26,828 nucleotides of DNA from Chara braunii. Lineage: Eukaryota > Streptophyta > Charophyceae > Charales > Characeae. Positions within the stretch are counted from its first letter, which is position 1. Each line of letters opens with the position of its first letter. The DNA lies in assembly GCA_003427395.1 (NCBI GenBank), contig BFEA01000026.1, positions 3,210,039 through 3,236,866 on the forward strand, in the 5' to 3' direction. Below, piece by piece: positions 1 through 10,377 of this stretch. The notes beneath the pieces were generated by a model that worked only from the letters and a program-made list of their open reading frames with translations, was not told the origin of the DNA and did no database searches. The translations under genes were made by a program, and so were the position numbers.

Positions 1-31
1 GCTTCGCTGAGGGCTCTCTCCTCCAGAAAAC

Positions 32-770
32 TCATGGCGATGGCGATGGTGACGGGGAGGCAGAGAGGGAGCAAGAGGAAGAGGGAGATGCCGGAGAGGC
101 AGAGCCGTCGTCCTCGGCTTCCTCAGAGANAGAAAAAGAGGGAGAAGGAGTCGGAGCAGAGGGGAGGGGGCGGAGATAGGACACGTGGCGTGTGATCGGA
201 CGAGCCGATCGACTGCCAGAGACTTCAGGGGCAAGGCGCACGGTGTCCATGCCGTTGGAGCTGAGCTCGATCACGCGATATCACCCGAAGAATCGTGGCG
301 CTAGCTTACTCTGGCGAGCACATTTCCTTACCTGCACCACGTCCCCCAATTTGTACTGGGGCCGCGGACCCGCATTCCCATTTCGGGCTTCGTAGCTCCG
401 GACCTGTCGGCCTTGGGCTAGTTCGGTCATTTTTTGTCGCTTTCGGGCTGCCTGGGTAGCGACTGTTCCATTAATTCCAGGTGTCGTTTGGCCTTGTCCC
501 GAGCCGTGGCCCTGGTGGGCCGTCGGGTTAATGTAATCTCATCCGGGAGGCTCGGTATCGAAACGCAAGTGACACTATTGGTCCTTAATTGGACGGGGCT
601 TAGCCCCGTCGATTCGTAGGGCGTTCCGCAATGGACCGCTAGGATGTGATCGACGATATCGGGCCAAGGTCTAGATCCCGTGCCGCGATGTTTCGTCGCA
701 ACGCTGTCTTTATCACCCGGTTAGCGTTTTCGACCAGCCCATTGGACTGTGACATGTGAGGTGCAGTGTT
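32..770 (-). pseudogene. Ty3/gypsy integrase C-terminal part, broken
   Basis: This continues the integrase after the stop at 771-773. The same frame first carries the segment with the third catalytic acidic residue (SQSNGLVEN, about 725-752), then shifts frame near 680. The reading continues through a basic region to the conserved post-core motif KLAPRFFG, then a TGA at 281-283, then YRVIELSSNG and a VSYLRPLP segment typical of the end of Ty3 integrases. The last 50 or so residues are Ser/Pro-rich with an acidic patch (EEAEDD) and end at a stop at 32-34. No chromodomain is recognisable here. The breaks are a nonsense codon and at least one frameshift. Assignment to integrase is secure; function of the tail is unknown. 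Confidence 0.75.
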
Positions 771-1781
771 TCATATGGCGACGCCGTGTAGGACCAGATT
801 CCTTAACACTTCTCCCCTGAATTCAGCCCCATTGTCGGTTAGGATTTCCTCCGTAACCTGATGCATCCCGAGGAAACGGTTGACATATCGCGCGATTTTC
901 GTGGCTTGCCGCGTGCGACAAGGATACGCTTCGATCCATTTCGAGAAATGGTCGACAAATACCAGCAGGACTGAATACTCGCAACTATTAGGGCGAGGGG
1001 GCACCACTATGTCGGTAGTGTCCATGCTCACTCTTTGAAATGGTCGTTCAACAACCGTGGGCACTATCGATCTTGGCGGCTGAATCGGCGCTTTATCAAC
1101 GGTGCAGACCTGACAGTTGGCAACGATGTACTTCACATCGTCGCGGATATTGGACCAATACCACTCATTTTTGTCGATAGCGGACTCTGTGATTCGCACG
1201 GCAAAATGAGCTGCAGTTTCCTCGTGGGTTGTCTTAACCCAGTCATACCGCATGAACGGATGCGGCACTACCATCCAAATCCCACTGCCGTTCGTTTTCC
1301 GTTTTTCTAATCTAACCTCTACCCATCGATAATCCCGAGCTCTTTCGTTGGCCCTCCTCCGATCTTCTTTGGTGAAATCCTGGAGTGTGTTACCTACTAG
1401 GGTGGCAATTAAGGCCATATCCGTCCTTACTTCGGCCCTTTTAAACTTTCGGGCCTTTTCCAATACTTCTGATGTGGCATCCAAAAATCGAGCCTCGGTA
1501 GGAATCTTGTTGGTCCGGCACAAGGGACACAACCATGGTCTACTATCGTTTCTGTATTGGATGCACAAGCCATGGGCTCGCGCAACACACTGTCGGCAAT
1601 CTATCCAATCCGCATATCCTTCCCCGTTCGGACGCATGGAGACCAAATATACGCGGGAAATAGCTTCGCAAAAATAGCAGAATTTGTCGGGCAGGGAGAG
1701 GAGAGACGAAGAGGAAGGGGGAGAGAGAGGGGTAGTGGGGTTACCTCCATCACCCATCGTCACCGTTTTACTTCTTGCCAC
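771..1781 (-). pseudogene. PHD-like finger fused to Ty3/gypsy integrase
   Basis: This is an open frame of 336 codons; its first codon is GTG and is not a true start, since the polyprotein enters by a frameshift near 1780. Residues 35-88 form a C4HC3 zinc pattern (C35, C38, C62, C65, H70, C73, C85, C88) with Trp83 two residues before the seventh ligand, as in PHD fingers. An H2C2-type integrase zinc region follows (YWSNIRDDVKYIVANCQVC), then the catalytic core with Asp in SMDTTDIV and Asp in LTDNGAEF. The third catalytic residue (Glu in GLVEN) lies just past the TGA at 771-773. Known function of the family: joins retrotransposon DNA to the chromosome. Inference: the finger may bind histone tails and guide insertion. 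It sits between RNase H and integrase, not at the C terminus where chromoviruses carry a chromodomain. Confidence 0.85.
1518..1679 (-). other. PHD-like zinc finger coding segment
   Basis: Eight ligands are spaced C-x2-C-x23-C-x2-C-x4-H-x2-C-x11-C-x2-C, with the diagnostic Trp before the last pair. The first loop is slightly long for a PHD finger. A RING reading is less likely because the order is C4HC3 and the Trp is present. Confidence 0.65.
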
Positions 1782-3207
1782 GTGGAAGAACTGTCACTTG
1801 TCCGTATTTCGACTCGTGGGTCAAGTCCGGCTCCTTCCACGGTGTAATTTCCTCGCCCTTTGGTACCTTGGCAGACCGATGTAGACGTGTCAGCCCGTCC
1901 GCGTTGCCGTGTCGCTCCATCTTTTGATGGACGATGTCGAAGTCGTATTCTTGCAATCGCACCGCCCAACGGCCAATCATGCCCGTGTAGTTGGTGAGTT
2001 ACTTCAGCGCCATCAGAGGCTCGTGATCCGTTACGAGGCGGAACTTCTGTCCGTAGAGATACAGATGGAAGTGTTGGATTCCCCAAACTACTGCATAGCA
2101 CTCACCCTGAGGTGCGGAGTCATTTCTTTGTTCGTCCGGTATGGTTCGTGACGCGTAATCAATGACGTGTTCTCGACCATCGTTCACCTTCTGGGCTAAA
2201 ATAGCGGAAATAGCTTCCAGTTGTCAGTCCGTGATGAGGATGAACTGCTTCGAGGGGTCCGGCCGGATCAAAATAGGGGCCGTTGCCAGAGTGTCCTTGA
2301 GGGTTGCAAAGGCCTGCTGGCACTCCGCGTCCTAGCTGAGAGGCTGGTCTTTCCGTAACAGATTCGTTAGTGGTCGTGAAATCGCGGCAAAACCCTTGAT
2401 GAAGCGTCGATAGTACGACGCCAGCCCCAAGAAGGCTCGAACCTGCGTCAGAGACGTGGGAACCGGAGCTTCCCTCACTGACGCAACTTTTCTCGAGTCT
2501 GGCCGCAATCCTCCACGTGTCACGACATAGCCCAGGAACGAAATTTTTGAGAAGAAAAATTCGCTCTTCTCAAGCGCAATCTTGAACCCAGCGTCTCTCA
2601 ATGCACTCAATGTCCATTCGATGTGTTGCGCGTGTTCGTGATAGGTCTCCAAATAGACCAGGATGTCGTCCATGTACACGATCACGCAGAAGTTAATCAT
2701 TCCCTGCGTCAGCCGTGTCTTGTTGACGAAGTTCTGGAACGTCATGTTCATCGCTCGTTGAAACGTGGCAGGCGCATTGCAAATCCCCATCGGACACCGA
2801 ACCCACTGCCACGTGCCCTCAAACAACATGAAGGCCGTTTTTGGCCGATCTTCTTCCCTCACCAGAATATAATGAAAGCCATGCCGAATATCAAACTTGC
2901 TGAAATAATTAGCGCATCCAATCGCATCCAACAGATCATCAATCAGGGGGAGGGGATACACATCTTTAATCGGGATTTCATTCAGCTTGCGATAATCAAT
3001 ACAAATGCGAATCGCTCCGTTTTTCTTCGGTACTAACACTACGGGAAAAGACCAAGGTCCGGTAGCGGGTTCGATCCAACCACTGGCTTCGAACTCCCGA
3101 ATTCGTTCGAGAGTCTTTTTGCGTTCAATCAGAGAATAACGATAGGGTTTGCAATGAATCGGGGAGTGATTTCCTGTCTGAATTTTATGTTGGATTACTA
3201 ACGACAA
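1768..3207 (-). pseudogene. Ty3/gypsy reverse transcriptase and RNase H
   Basis: RT and RNase H share one frame. RT motifs run in order: LVPKKNGAIRICIDYRKLN, FSKFDIRHGFHYILV, RCPMGICNAPATFQ, the catalytic VYMDDILVY (residues 178-181 of the open stretch from 3207) and a thumb-start FLGYVV. RNase H follows with ITD (first acidic residue), LVTDHEPL, and HGNADGLTRL at its end. Together they would copy the element RNA into DNA and degrade the template. The frame is cut by TAG at 2332-2334, TGA at 2224-2226 and TAA at 1999-2001. The first two sit where a Trp is expected, so each is explained by a single G-to-A change. Upstream the frame is entered by a shift near 3200; downstream it is lost near 1780. 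Catalytic residues seen are otherwise preserved. Confidence 0.9.
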
Positions 3208-3611
3208 CCCAATGTCAGTATCTGGCTAATCGCTTCTCGATATTCTGTTAGAATATCCGCAATGACCCGGTGGATTTCATCCGGCACATACAATGGGACG
3301 CATAGTTCGAAAAGTTGGTCCCAGATCCGAACGTCGATATGTTTCGTGTGCGCCTCTTTTGCAAAGTCGGGTGGAGGCGCCGAGATGAATGAATGATCCG
3401 ATCGCCAGGAGAACACCGTGGCCATCATCTGAGCATCTTCTTCCCGGATTGCCACGTGTCCTTCCGGGGTAATCCCGTCGCAAACATCCTACCATGACAC
3501 TTCCTTGGTTGCAATCTTTATTCCCAGCCTGTTAATTTCTGCTTCAAAACGCCCAAGGGGTTCCAGAGACCTTGCTTCCCCCCCCAAGCGTAACAACCTC
3601 ACTTCTTTAAC
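3198..3611 (-). pseudogene. Ty3/gypsy linker between protease and RT, broken
   Basis: This stretch reads through as a retroelement linker with one in-frame TAG at 3493-3495. It includes an acidic pattern GHVAIREEDAQMM and a segment with VPDEIHRVIADILTEYREAI, which precedes RT in many Ty3 elements and leads toward the RT N-terminal HKI motif. It joins the RT frame by a shift near 3200. No enzymatic motif is present. The assignment rests on position and continuity with neighbours. Confidence 0.55.
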
Positions 3612-4165
3612 TCATGTTAGCAAAGGCCTAGGTAGTTCCGTAATGTCGCAATAATGCTTTTTATCTCTATACCTGACGAGGAGAGGGGTGATCTCTTCGT
3701 ACAGAGTTTGAGGGGGTTCCAAAGAGTCGGCCATCCTTGAAATCTGCACGAGGGGCTCTCCCAAGATCATTGCCTTGGTCCTTTGAATTTTTTGGCTGGT
3801 CAGTCGCATCGTTCTCGCTATCGTCTTGGGTGGCGGGTAGTAAACGCGTTGTCGTACTAATTTCAAGATCTCCGGATCATCTTCGCCACTGCTTTCCACA
3901 TCATCAGATGATTTTCCTTGTGTGGGTTCGCCCCAGGAGATCATGCGTAGAGTCCCGGCCATCATCGGCGAGACCCGCGGAACCGCATTAATAGCAGTGC
4001 GAAGGGTCAATCGCATGGGCACCACGTAGGGTTTTCCTCCTGTATTTCGGAGGACGATCGATCGTCGTTCGAAATCCAGGTTTGCTCGTAATGCCACTAG
4101 AGCGGGAAGTCCGAAAAGAACGTCGTACGTATTAACATCTAGTACTACGACATCCCCAAGCGCGT
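3612..4165 (-). pseudogene. Ty3/gypsy protease C-terminal half and linker
   Basis: In this frame the sequence starts with VVVLDVNTYDVLFGLPALV, which fits the second half of a retroviral-type aspartic protease (the D-V-L-F-G-L helix motif after the flap). It is one frame away from the DSGA half, so a frameshift near 4165 separates the two halves. The rest, about 150 residues, is a charged linker with an acidic stretch (SSDDVESSGEDDPE) and no motif I recognise. It ends at a stop at 3612-3614 just before the next linker segment. Confidence 0.65.
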
Positions 4166-5095
4166 GTACTTTTCATCTGCCGAAACGAGCTGATCTTTCT
4201 CGGTGAGCATGATCAGGTCGGTTTTCCTACCGGCCCTTTCGACCACTCTTAGTGAGATAGCCAACACAGCGGCTCCTGAATCTATTATCGCATTGTAAGA
4301 AACTCCCCAAATTTCAATATCACATTCCGCGGACTTCCACGAAATCGGTTTAATTCGTAAGAAGTGATCGTCTTTCTGAATTAATCCCACCCGTATTGGG
4401 TCCGGAATGCTTGTTGGGTTTTCTTTCGGCGCGGGGCCCTTGGCTTCGGCACTTGGTGTTCGGGCGAGGGCAAATCGCTTTCGGTTTGCTTTGCAATGCT
4501 GTAGCATTCGCTCATTGGCTTGCTTAGAGATCGAGAGAAGGTGACCGATTGGTAGTGGAATCCGATGGTCCAAAGTTCGGATAATGTTTAATACGTCGAT
4601 TTCTCCTGTGACGAAGGTGGGTCCTCCCGAGTCCATTTCTCCTAAGGACGGTCGCCACTCCGCCACTTCTTTCGGTTCTGGTGCTGGTCTGATTGTTTCG
4701 ATCATTCCTAGTCCAGGATATTCCAGCGACACATACTGATCTGGCGGAATTAGCTCGGCGGCCTCTTCCGCGGTTGCCAGGGCACTTCCCCCACCCTCTA
4801 CTTCTTCCATCAAGGCTCCGACTCGTTCAGGTCCATTGGTGATGGGGGCCGCAACCATAGGTACGAATCCAATCCGCTGTTGCGGGGGTCGGTGGGGGCA
4901 ATCACGGGCTAGATGTCCGGGCTGATGACAGGCATAACAAACATTCAGATTGTTCGCAGCTCCCCCGAGAGCAGGGGCGGGGGCTAATCCTTGTTGCATC
5001 GGAGGGGCACGCACCGCAATAGGTCGCATGTTCATCATCATGGCTTCCAACCGAGCATTGTGCTCTCGCTGTTCCTTTTTGCTTTCTTGGATCAA
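4145..5095 (-). pseudogene. Ty3/gypsy gag CCHC knuckle and protease active site
   Basis: This open frame of 316 codons has no true start (first codon TTG) and enters from gag by a frameshift near 5150. Residues 53-66 are a CCHC zinc knuckle, CYACHQPGHLARDC (4898-4939), which in gag nucleocapsid binds the element RNA. Near the end, IIDSGAAVLAIS carries the protease catalytic Asp (codon 4280-4282). The protease would cut the polyprotein as an active homodimer. Between them is an acidic, Pro-rich linker. The protease is truncated at 4145-4147 by a shift; its second half continues in another frame at 3612-4165. Confidence 0.85.
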
Positions 5096-5111
5096 ACTAT
5101 CAAAGTTTTGG

Positions 5112-5996
5112 TTAGTTCGAAAATGGTCGCTGATTCGTTCGATCGTACGGAGCCTCCACCGGCGGCGGGGGTAATGCCCTGACGGGCGGGGGCATCATAG
5201 GAGCAGAGATGCTCGGAGTCTCGCTTAGGATTACTCGTTTGGGGCCTATCTGTTCCATGTAGGTGACAGGTCCTGATACAAATCCCATGTTTTCAAATTT
5301 GTTTTGTAAAGCAGTCAGTTCTGCTGTTGCCCGTACGAGCTCGGTCAAATCTCTGTCTCTAGGGTAGTCTTCTCCTTCCAGGAAGTTCGCTGCGAACTTC
5401 TGTTCCATTTCTTCCGCGGCAGCCATAATTTGTTGTAGCGTATGAGTGATGGGAGAAAACTGCTTTCGCAACTTAGTCCTTATTGTTCGACTGAGGAGTC
5501 CGTCAATGAACAAATCTCTCCCTACTTGCTCACCTCGCTCAGTTTTTACGAACATCCTGTAGAACCGGTTTCGATATTCCGCAACGGATTCGAGCGGTTT
5601 TTGCACTCGATCCTTGATCATGTATAATGCCTGCTCAGGGTGAACATAATCAAATTGGTTCATGAAATCTCGTTTGAAGGTCGGGAGATCCACCCATACA
5701 TAGGTACTATATCAATGATGAGCGTCTCCTCCCATTCAAGCCGGAATGTTGATTTGTGCTTCGTGATCATCGTACTGCTGTGCTCTAAGCGTGGCCAGCC
5801 ATGCTCCTGCGAGATGGTGCGCCGGATCAAATAGATAGAGATATGGTGGTGACATGGGAGCTCGTGCACGTGGGGCAGGTTCATTAGGTGGATTAGCATT
5901 TTGTTGTGGGACCGGATTTTGCACGTTGGCAGCCATATTGGCTGCTCGTCGGTTAGCCGCTCTGCTTCTGGGGACGATAGGGTCGCGTCTAGGCAC
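5112..5996 (-). pseudogene. Ty3/gypsy gag capsid region, broken
   Basis: Two open pieces lie in one frame: 5996-5736 (start ATG, then a basic and Pro/Asn-rich N terminus leading to APMSPPYLYLFDPAHHLAGAW) and 5693-5112. They are separated by a TGA at 5736-5738 and a second stop shortly after. The second piece has the retrotransposon gag signature LPTFKRDFMNQFDYV, the pattern SVAEYRNRFYRM and DLFIDGLLSRTIRTKL, followed by a predicted coiled, charged helix. Gag forms the virus-like particle that packages element RNA. The start at 5996 is favoured because it is the first ATG downstream of the primer binding site, 82 bases away. Confidence 0.8.
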
Positions 5997-6077
5997 GTTC
6001 CGAGGGCGAGGTCGCCCCTGGTTAGCCAGGTCGCCTAATTAACTCGCTATCAATCCTAAGACCCTAGCCACGTGTCG

Positions 6078-6090
6078 GGCTCCGATACCA
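6078..6090 (-). promoter_or_regulatory. Primer binding site, initiator tRNA-Met type
   Basis: On the minus strand this reads TGGTATCGGAGCC, one base from the common plant PBS TGGTATCAGAGCC, which is complementary to the 3' end of initiator tRNA-Met. It lies upstream of gag on the same strand, as expected for priming of minus-strand DNA. Confidence 0.75.
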
Positions 6091-6960
6091 ACCTCACGCC
6101 CGTCGCGACTTCCTGATCGGAGTGGGATGTGGGCCTGGAAGTGCGAAAAGGGGTGTGCCAAGGATTTTTGGGGAAAGTGGGGGAGTCTTAAGGGTATGAA
6201 TGCAATTAGGCGAGTCTGGGGTGCGTGCGCAAGGGACTCACGGTCTGGTGGGGCCGGGGCACTGTGGGTGACGGGTTACGGGGAAGTCCCTCCGTGGCGA
6301 GGGTGGTCCTGAAAAGTTAGGCCGTCGGGGGCCGCCACGTGGCGCAGGTCGCCGCGCACCCGGGTTGGGCCTTCGGAATTCCGGAGTTCTCTGTCCGCCG
6401 CTACGTTGGCAGTTCACGCAAAACGTATTGGGCCAGTAGGGGGCTATGGCGGGCCACGGGACGACACTAAGTTGATGATATGGGAGAAGGAGGCGGCAAG
6501 GAGGGAAACTGGTGGTGATCTCAACGAATCCCGGGTGGGTGAAGTAGTAGGTGTGGTCGGGGGAAGGGAAATCGGAGCACCGAGGGTCACTAGTGGCGGC
6601 ACAGTGAAATTCCCGCGGACATAGCCGAATCTCCGTGTGACAAGGGTACCGTGTCCTTATGAGTTCGTGTATTATAGGGGTGAAATAGTCCGGGTCAAAG
6701 GACGAGTCTGAGTTCAAAGATCGCGTCATGGTATCATCGTCGATGGGATAGCTCGGGTCGGGATATCGTCACTGCGCACGGACACGTGTAGGACAGGCAG
6801 ATTCAGTGACGCCTCAGTATGTTCGTACGGGATGACGGTTCCGCCTCAAGTCTTCTTGGGTGGGCGAATCGACGTACGGGAATGCGTGTAAGGGCGCGAC
6901 TCGGATTGTGTTCACATGTATTCTCGTGCGGCGTTCGTGGGGTCAATCCCCATATCGTTT
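6091..6960 (-). other. Probable 5' LTR region of the Ty3 element, borders unresolved
   Basis: Sequence beyond the primer binding site on the minus strand should be the 5' LTR. No clean TG...CA ends can be fixed without the other LTR. A TATA-like box, CTATAATAC on the minus strand, is at about 6668-6677, some 580 bases upstream of the PBS. A 163-codon frame at 6238-6729 shows no motif and is not called a gene. Confidence 0.4.
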
Positions 6961-8196
6961 AATTGCTTCGGATTATGCAAGATGCGGCCATATCACAACC
7001 CCCCCCCCCATCGCGAGATAAACAAGAACGAGGACAAAATCGCTATCGGTGCCAGATCCTTATCCCATTTACAGTTGCACCCGGTGTGAGCAAAGGTTCG
7101 ACACAAACAAAGGTAAGGACCGGGATTCTCCGCAGTGATGTAGATGCGCAAGCATAACATTCTTACATCCATACATTCAACAATCGCACACATCGCGCAA
7201 TCGAAATGGACAAAAGAAGGGACAAGTGTGAGCAAAAACCCAAGTCTCGGGTCCCGAAAGCCGAAAATGTCAATAAGAACGGGCAAACCGCCCGGAGCCG
7301 TAATCAAAATGTATATACACAGACGAAGAGGGGGAAGAGACAAAGAAACAGCAAACCCACGTCCATCGACCTCAACTCTCTCTCCCTCTCTCTCTCTCTT
7401 TCTCCGATGCGGACAGTCCGTCGTCACGCATTCACCCACAAAGTTGTTACCCCGCTTAGTCCTCCCGCACCCGTCGGACTCGCCCGTGCCCACAGTCCGT
7501 CGTGGCCCACGTCAATCCCGCGCGTTCGGCACCAGCTCGTCGGGCCGCCCAACTCCTACTCTCCTCACCTCTTACTTTGCTCGTGTGCTGACCCTCCCTG
7601 ATCACGCAACCTCGAGCTTCCAACAATAGGTCAAGAGAGCTGACTAATCGCGCAACCGAAATTTATAGCGTGCATGCATGCATGAAAAACGCGGAATTAC
7701 CAGGACTTAGAGTGAGGATTAGAGAGGGAACGCCTGCGTTCTACATGATCGGCTGCGGCGTGGGGGACGTAACCCTTCTCCACGCATTGATCCTAGCATG
7801 CAAGCCGCGGCTTACCAAACTTCAGCAAAAGAAAGAGAGGGAGGGCGGGAGAGATGAAGTGCAAGAGGAAAGATACAGTTACAATGGCGCCCGCCCAAAA
7901 TTGCAGTCACACACACGATTAAGGGCGCCCACTAATCAGAGTACCATTGCAGCCGCATGAAAAAGCGCGTAGACAAAAGGCGCAGCACGACAGAGAAAGT
8001 CCTAATTACTGAATTCCTAAATTCCTATCTAGTGCGGAAAAGTAAAAAGCATACATTCCAGAAAGAAAGTCCAAAATCCCGAGAGCCATCGGGGCTCGAC
8101 AAAATTCGAAAAAGATTCAAAAGGAAATTCAAAAAGAACGAAACAATTTCCCGCGCGATGTCCGCGCCCAAAAGATCGAACCCGAAACGAAAGAAA
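6961..8196. other. Intergenic stretch, low complexity only
   Basis: No convincing gene is seen. It contains a C-run at about 7001-7010, a CT microsatellite at about 7376-7400 and a GCATGCATGCATG run near 7672-7684. Short open frames on both strands lack motifs. Confidence 0.6.
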
Positions 8197-8570
8197 TGAC
8201 GTCAATATTTATTAATCGCGCGCGTGGTGACGCGCCAGACATCCATCCGACCAATAGCCCAGCCAGCCGTCCCCGGACAGACCCAGCCCCGAAGAAGCGA
8301 CGAAAAAGACGAAGAAGCAAGGGTACTGATGCAACTTTCCACGGATCCCGATTTCCCGTAAGTGGCCCAATCTTCCCAGCTTAGGTCCCCTCGTTGCAAC
8401 CGCTTCGCCCGCTATGGAAATGGAACGTCTACTACGTATGAATTCGGCAGTATGAATTAGGCAGAGGGATTGCGGTGAGCTGGACGGCATGTAACGGTAG
8501 TAGTAGCGATCGCGAACTGCGTACTGGGTGTGCGCGTCGCTGCCTGTAGTTTTTAAGAGAGTCCCTCGCT
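8197..8570 (+). promoter_or_regulatory. Candidate promoter and 5' leader of the host gene
   Basis: Seen: a perfect bZIP/CRE-type palindrome TGACGTCA at 8197-8204, directly followed by an AT-rich TATTTATTAAT stretch, and CCAAT at 8251-8255. A 13-codon upstream ORF (8414-8455) precedes the main start if transcription begins left of it. A 14-base near-repeat (GTATGAATTCGGCA, GTATGAATTAGGCA) overlaps 8437-8463. Promoter role is inference. Confidence 0.3.
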
Positions 8571-9051
8571 ATGAGGAGACGAAGGCGAAGTTCGGCATCG
8601 ATGGAGCGGGAGGGTGAGGACGCAAAGGACGAGGAGGACAAGGACAACTTACAGTGCAGTGCGGAGTGTGCGCGTCAGAGAGGTGGGAAGATGGGCGGGA
8701 GCGGAGACGACCATCACGATGGTCCGAAGGGAGGACAGTCAGGAGAGGGGGAGATGAATGAAGCTATGGAGGGATCCGGCAACGAGTGTGAAGAAGATTC
8801 GCGTCGTTTATCCGGGTCAATGAAGCTATGCCGGGGGACTTGGACATTGTGCTTCTGGGCCATCGCTGTGGCGGCGGTTCCGCTTGCCTTAGCTGTGTTG
8901 TTTGGGTCATGGTGGTTCATTGCCATTCGGAATGGGGACGCAATGAGGACGGGTGAACACAGCTGGGGTAATCGGCTTCTGCTGAATTTCGCCCGACGAT
9001 GGCTATTAGTAACACCTGGAACAGATCATTTTCTCCTCCGTCCTGAGGCAG
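8571..9051 (+). CDS. Host gene exon 1: type II membrane anchor
   Basis: ATG at 8571 is the first start in frame after an in-frame TAG at 8547-8549. The exon encodes 160 codons plus one base. Residues 1-90 are hydrophilic, with an Arg-rich start and acidic, Gly-rich stretches. Residues 91-118 form one strongly hydrophobic segment (WTLCFWAIAVAAVPLALAVL and on), flanked on the N side by Arg and Lys, which predicts a cytosolic N terminus and a lumenal C terminus. This is the layout of Golgi type II glycosyltransferases. The exon ends at CAG|GTGAGC, a strong donor, in phase 1. That phase matches the acceptor of exon 2 at 16404. Without splicing the frame runs only 17 more codons. The membrane call is from hydrophobicity seen; the link to the later exons is inference from phase, strand and domain logic. 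Confidence 0.6.
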
Positions 9052-9313
9052 GTGAGCAGATGGTTCTCTTTGGTTGGCTTTTATGGAGTGCCACCAGTTG
9101 ACAGCGATTGCGAGCGATCCCGGTCCTGCCTGTAAGGGTATGGAGATGTGTCGCCTGTTTGTCACGGCAAATAGTGCAGCAGTCTCGTTTGCCTGGTTTG
9201 GAAGGAAGTTTCGGTGGTTCATGAATGCGCATGTTTTTTAAAGTGGCGGTGAAGCTATAGCATTATTTTTTTCATTGAATTTGAACGAGAAAAGGTGACC
9301 GTGTCATCACGTT

Positions 9314-9314
<1 letters not shown>

Positions 9315-9370
<56 letters not shown>

Positions 9371-9416
9371 AAAATAGGTGAGCGTGTCATCACGTACACA
9401 CACACACACACACACA
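9315..9416. repeat. Two CA microsatellites in a duplicated unit
   Basis: CA runs at 9315-9368 and about 9396-9416. Each is preceded by a near copy of the same 20-odd bases (GGTGA[C/G]CGTGTCATCACGT), at about 9294 and 9377, so a unit including the microsatellite has been duplicated. A further CA/CG run lies at about 9497-9523. Confidence 0.85.
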
Positions 9417-9417
9417 A

Positions 9418-9464
9418 CCTCATGATGAGTCGGTGAAAGTCCGACGAAACAGTCTGGTACAGTC
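9418..9464 (+). ncRNA. Hammerhead-ribozyme-like core, copy A
   Basis: Seen in order: TGATGA (9423-9428), a perfect 5-bp stem GTCGG/CCGAC (9429-9433 with 9441-9445) closing loop TGAAAGT, GAAA (9446-9449), C, A, then GTC (9452-9454). This is the hammerhead core layout (CUGANGA, stem II, GAAA, short stem III, NUH site). The base before TGATGA is A where the ribozyme needs C3, so this copy is probably impaired. Stem III would be only two pairs, as reported for minimal type I hammerheads of Penelope-like elements that work as dimers. Stem I is weak. A second copy on the other strand (17101-17146) shares 29 of 34 core bases. Confidence 0.45.
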
Positions 9465-9493
9465 ATGCTTTTTTTGAGTGTATAGCGAATATG

Positions 9494-9525
<32 letters not shown>

Positions 9526-10364
9526 GAGGGAAAAAAAGGTCCTGTAGGGAGGTTGCGAAGGAGCAAATCTGGATGGAGGTATGGCGACGACGTTACTGAC
9601 GAAGTCATCTAGGCCGTGTGCGACCGGATATGCGATGCGGGTTATGTTGCTGATACAATTTCCGCGTGCAGGCAATGGAGTGGCTTTTCCTGAGTCAGAC
9701 GTCTCTCCTGTGCGCGTCGACAGGCTTCCGTTTCCTCTTTTATGGATGGTGAGGTTCTTCTTCCCCTCCTCCTCATTCGCATGCAGTTGCTATCTGTAGC
9801 TTCTTCCCAAATTACCTGCTTCGGAGCGGAACAAGGAATAATTGCAATCGGATCCTCAAGTGTGGTGTTTGTGCAGTCCAGGAGCCTGTGGTTTCGTCGT
9901 TTCCCTTTTGATCGTCTTTGCAGGGGGCCAGAGTGAGGGGGTAGAGTATTGATTCCGTACATACATAAGTCTGTGCTTAGTGCTCGAACTTACAAAAGCC
10001 TGGGGTGGATACCCACGCCCCATCACTGCGGAAAGGGGCGTAATTCGGTTTGTTCGGCTTTAAAGGCCATGCTGGCATTCCCCCCACCCCACCCCAGGGT
10101 TGCGGATTGTCAGAGCAGGGGTCTGGGAGTGGCCACTTCTGCTTCTGCACTACCTGAGTCTACCTCCCAACGCCTGCAACTAAAACTGGGTAATGGTCCC
10201 AGACTCCTTTTCCGGGTTGTTTGTGAGGTATTCCTGGCCTCCCCTTCTTTTTGCAATATAAAGATTCTGTGTTTTTGTGAACAAAAGAGAAAAAGAAAAA
10301 GAAAGGGGCGTAATCTGGATTCAAAACTCAGATCGAAATCCAGGACTGGCTGATTGTCAACTCG

Positions 10365-10377
10365 GTCGGTGAAAGTC
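10365..10377 (+). repeat. Stem-loop sharing the hammerhead stem II sequence
   Basis: GTCGGTGAAAGTC is identical to 9429-9441. Here it lies in a hairpin (CGGTCGG/TCGGCCG with wobble pairs) but without the CUGANGA and GAAA blocks. It may be a badly decayed relative of the hammerhead-like repeat or chance. Confidence 0.25.

Larger units (their letters stand above)
1..6960 (-). mobile_element. Decayed Ty3/gypsy LTR retrotransposon, 3' end outside window
   Basis: The domain order on the minus strand is gag, CCHC knuckle, aspartic protease, RT, RNase H, integrase, which is the Ty3/gypsy order (RNase H before integrase). A primer binding site matching the 3' end of initiator tRNA-Met lies just upstream of gag. 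The coding region is broken by several in-frame stops (281-283, 771-773, 1999-2001, 2224-2226, 2332-2334, 3493-3495, 5736-5738) and by frameshifts near 680, 1780, 3200, 4165 and 5150, so this copy cannot make its own proteins. The polyprotein end lies close to the left edge, so the polypurine tract and 3' LTR are not seen with certainty. The right boundary near 6960 is a guess because no second LTR is available for comparison. One undetermined base (N) is at 130. Confidence 0.88.

Noticed and set aside
6238-6729. Minus-strand frame of 163 codons
   Set aside because: It lies in the presumed LTR, has no motif and a Pro/Arg-rich composition from GC-rich sequence.
8440-8449. GAATTCGGCA resembling a cDNA library adapter
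   Set aside because: The following bases do not match the adapter, and the unit is part of a local 14-base repeat.
9272-9508. Minus-strand frame with Cys-Val repeats
   Set aside because: It is a translation of the CA microsatellite.
10365-10377. Third hammerhead copy
   Set aside because: Only the stem-loop is shared; the CUGANGA and GAAA blocks are absent, so it is not called a ribozyme.
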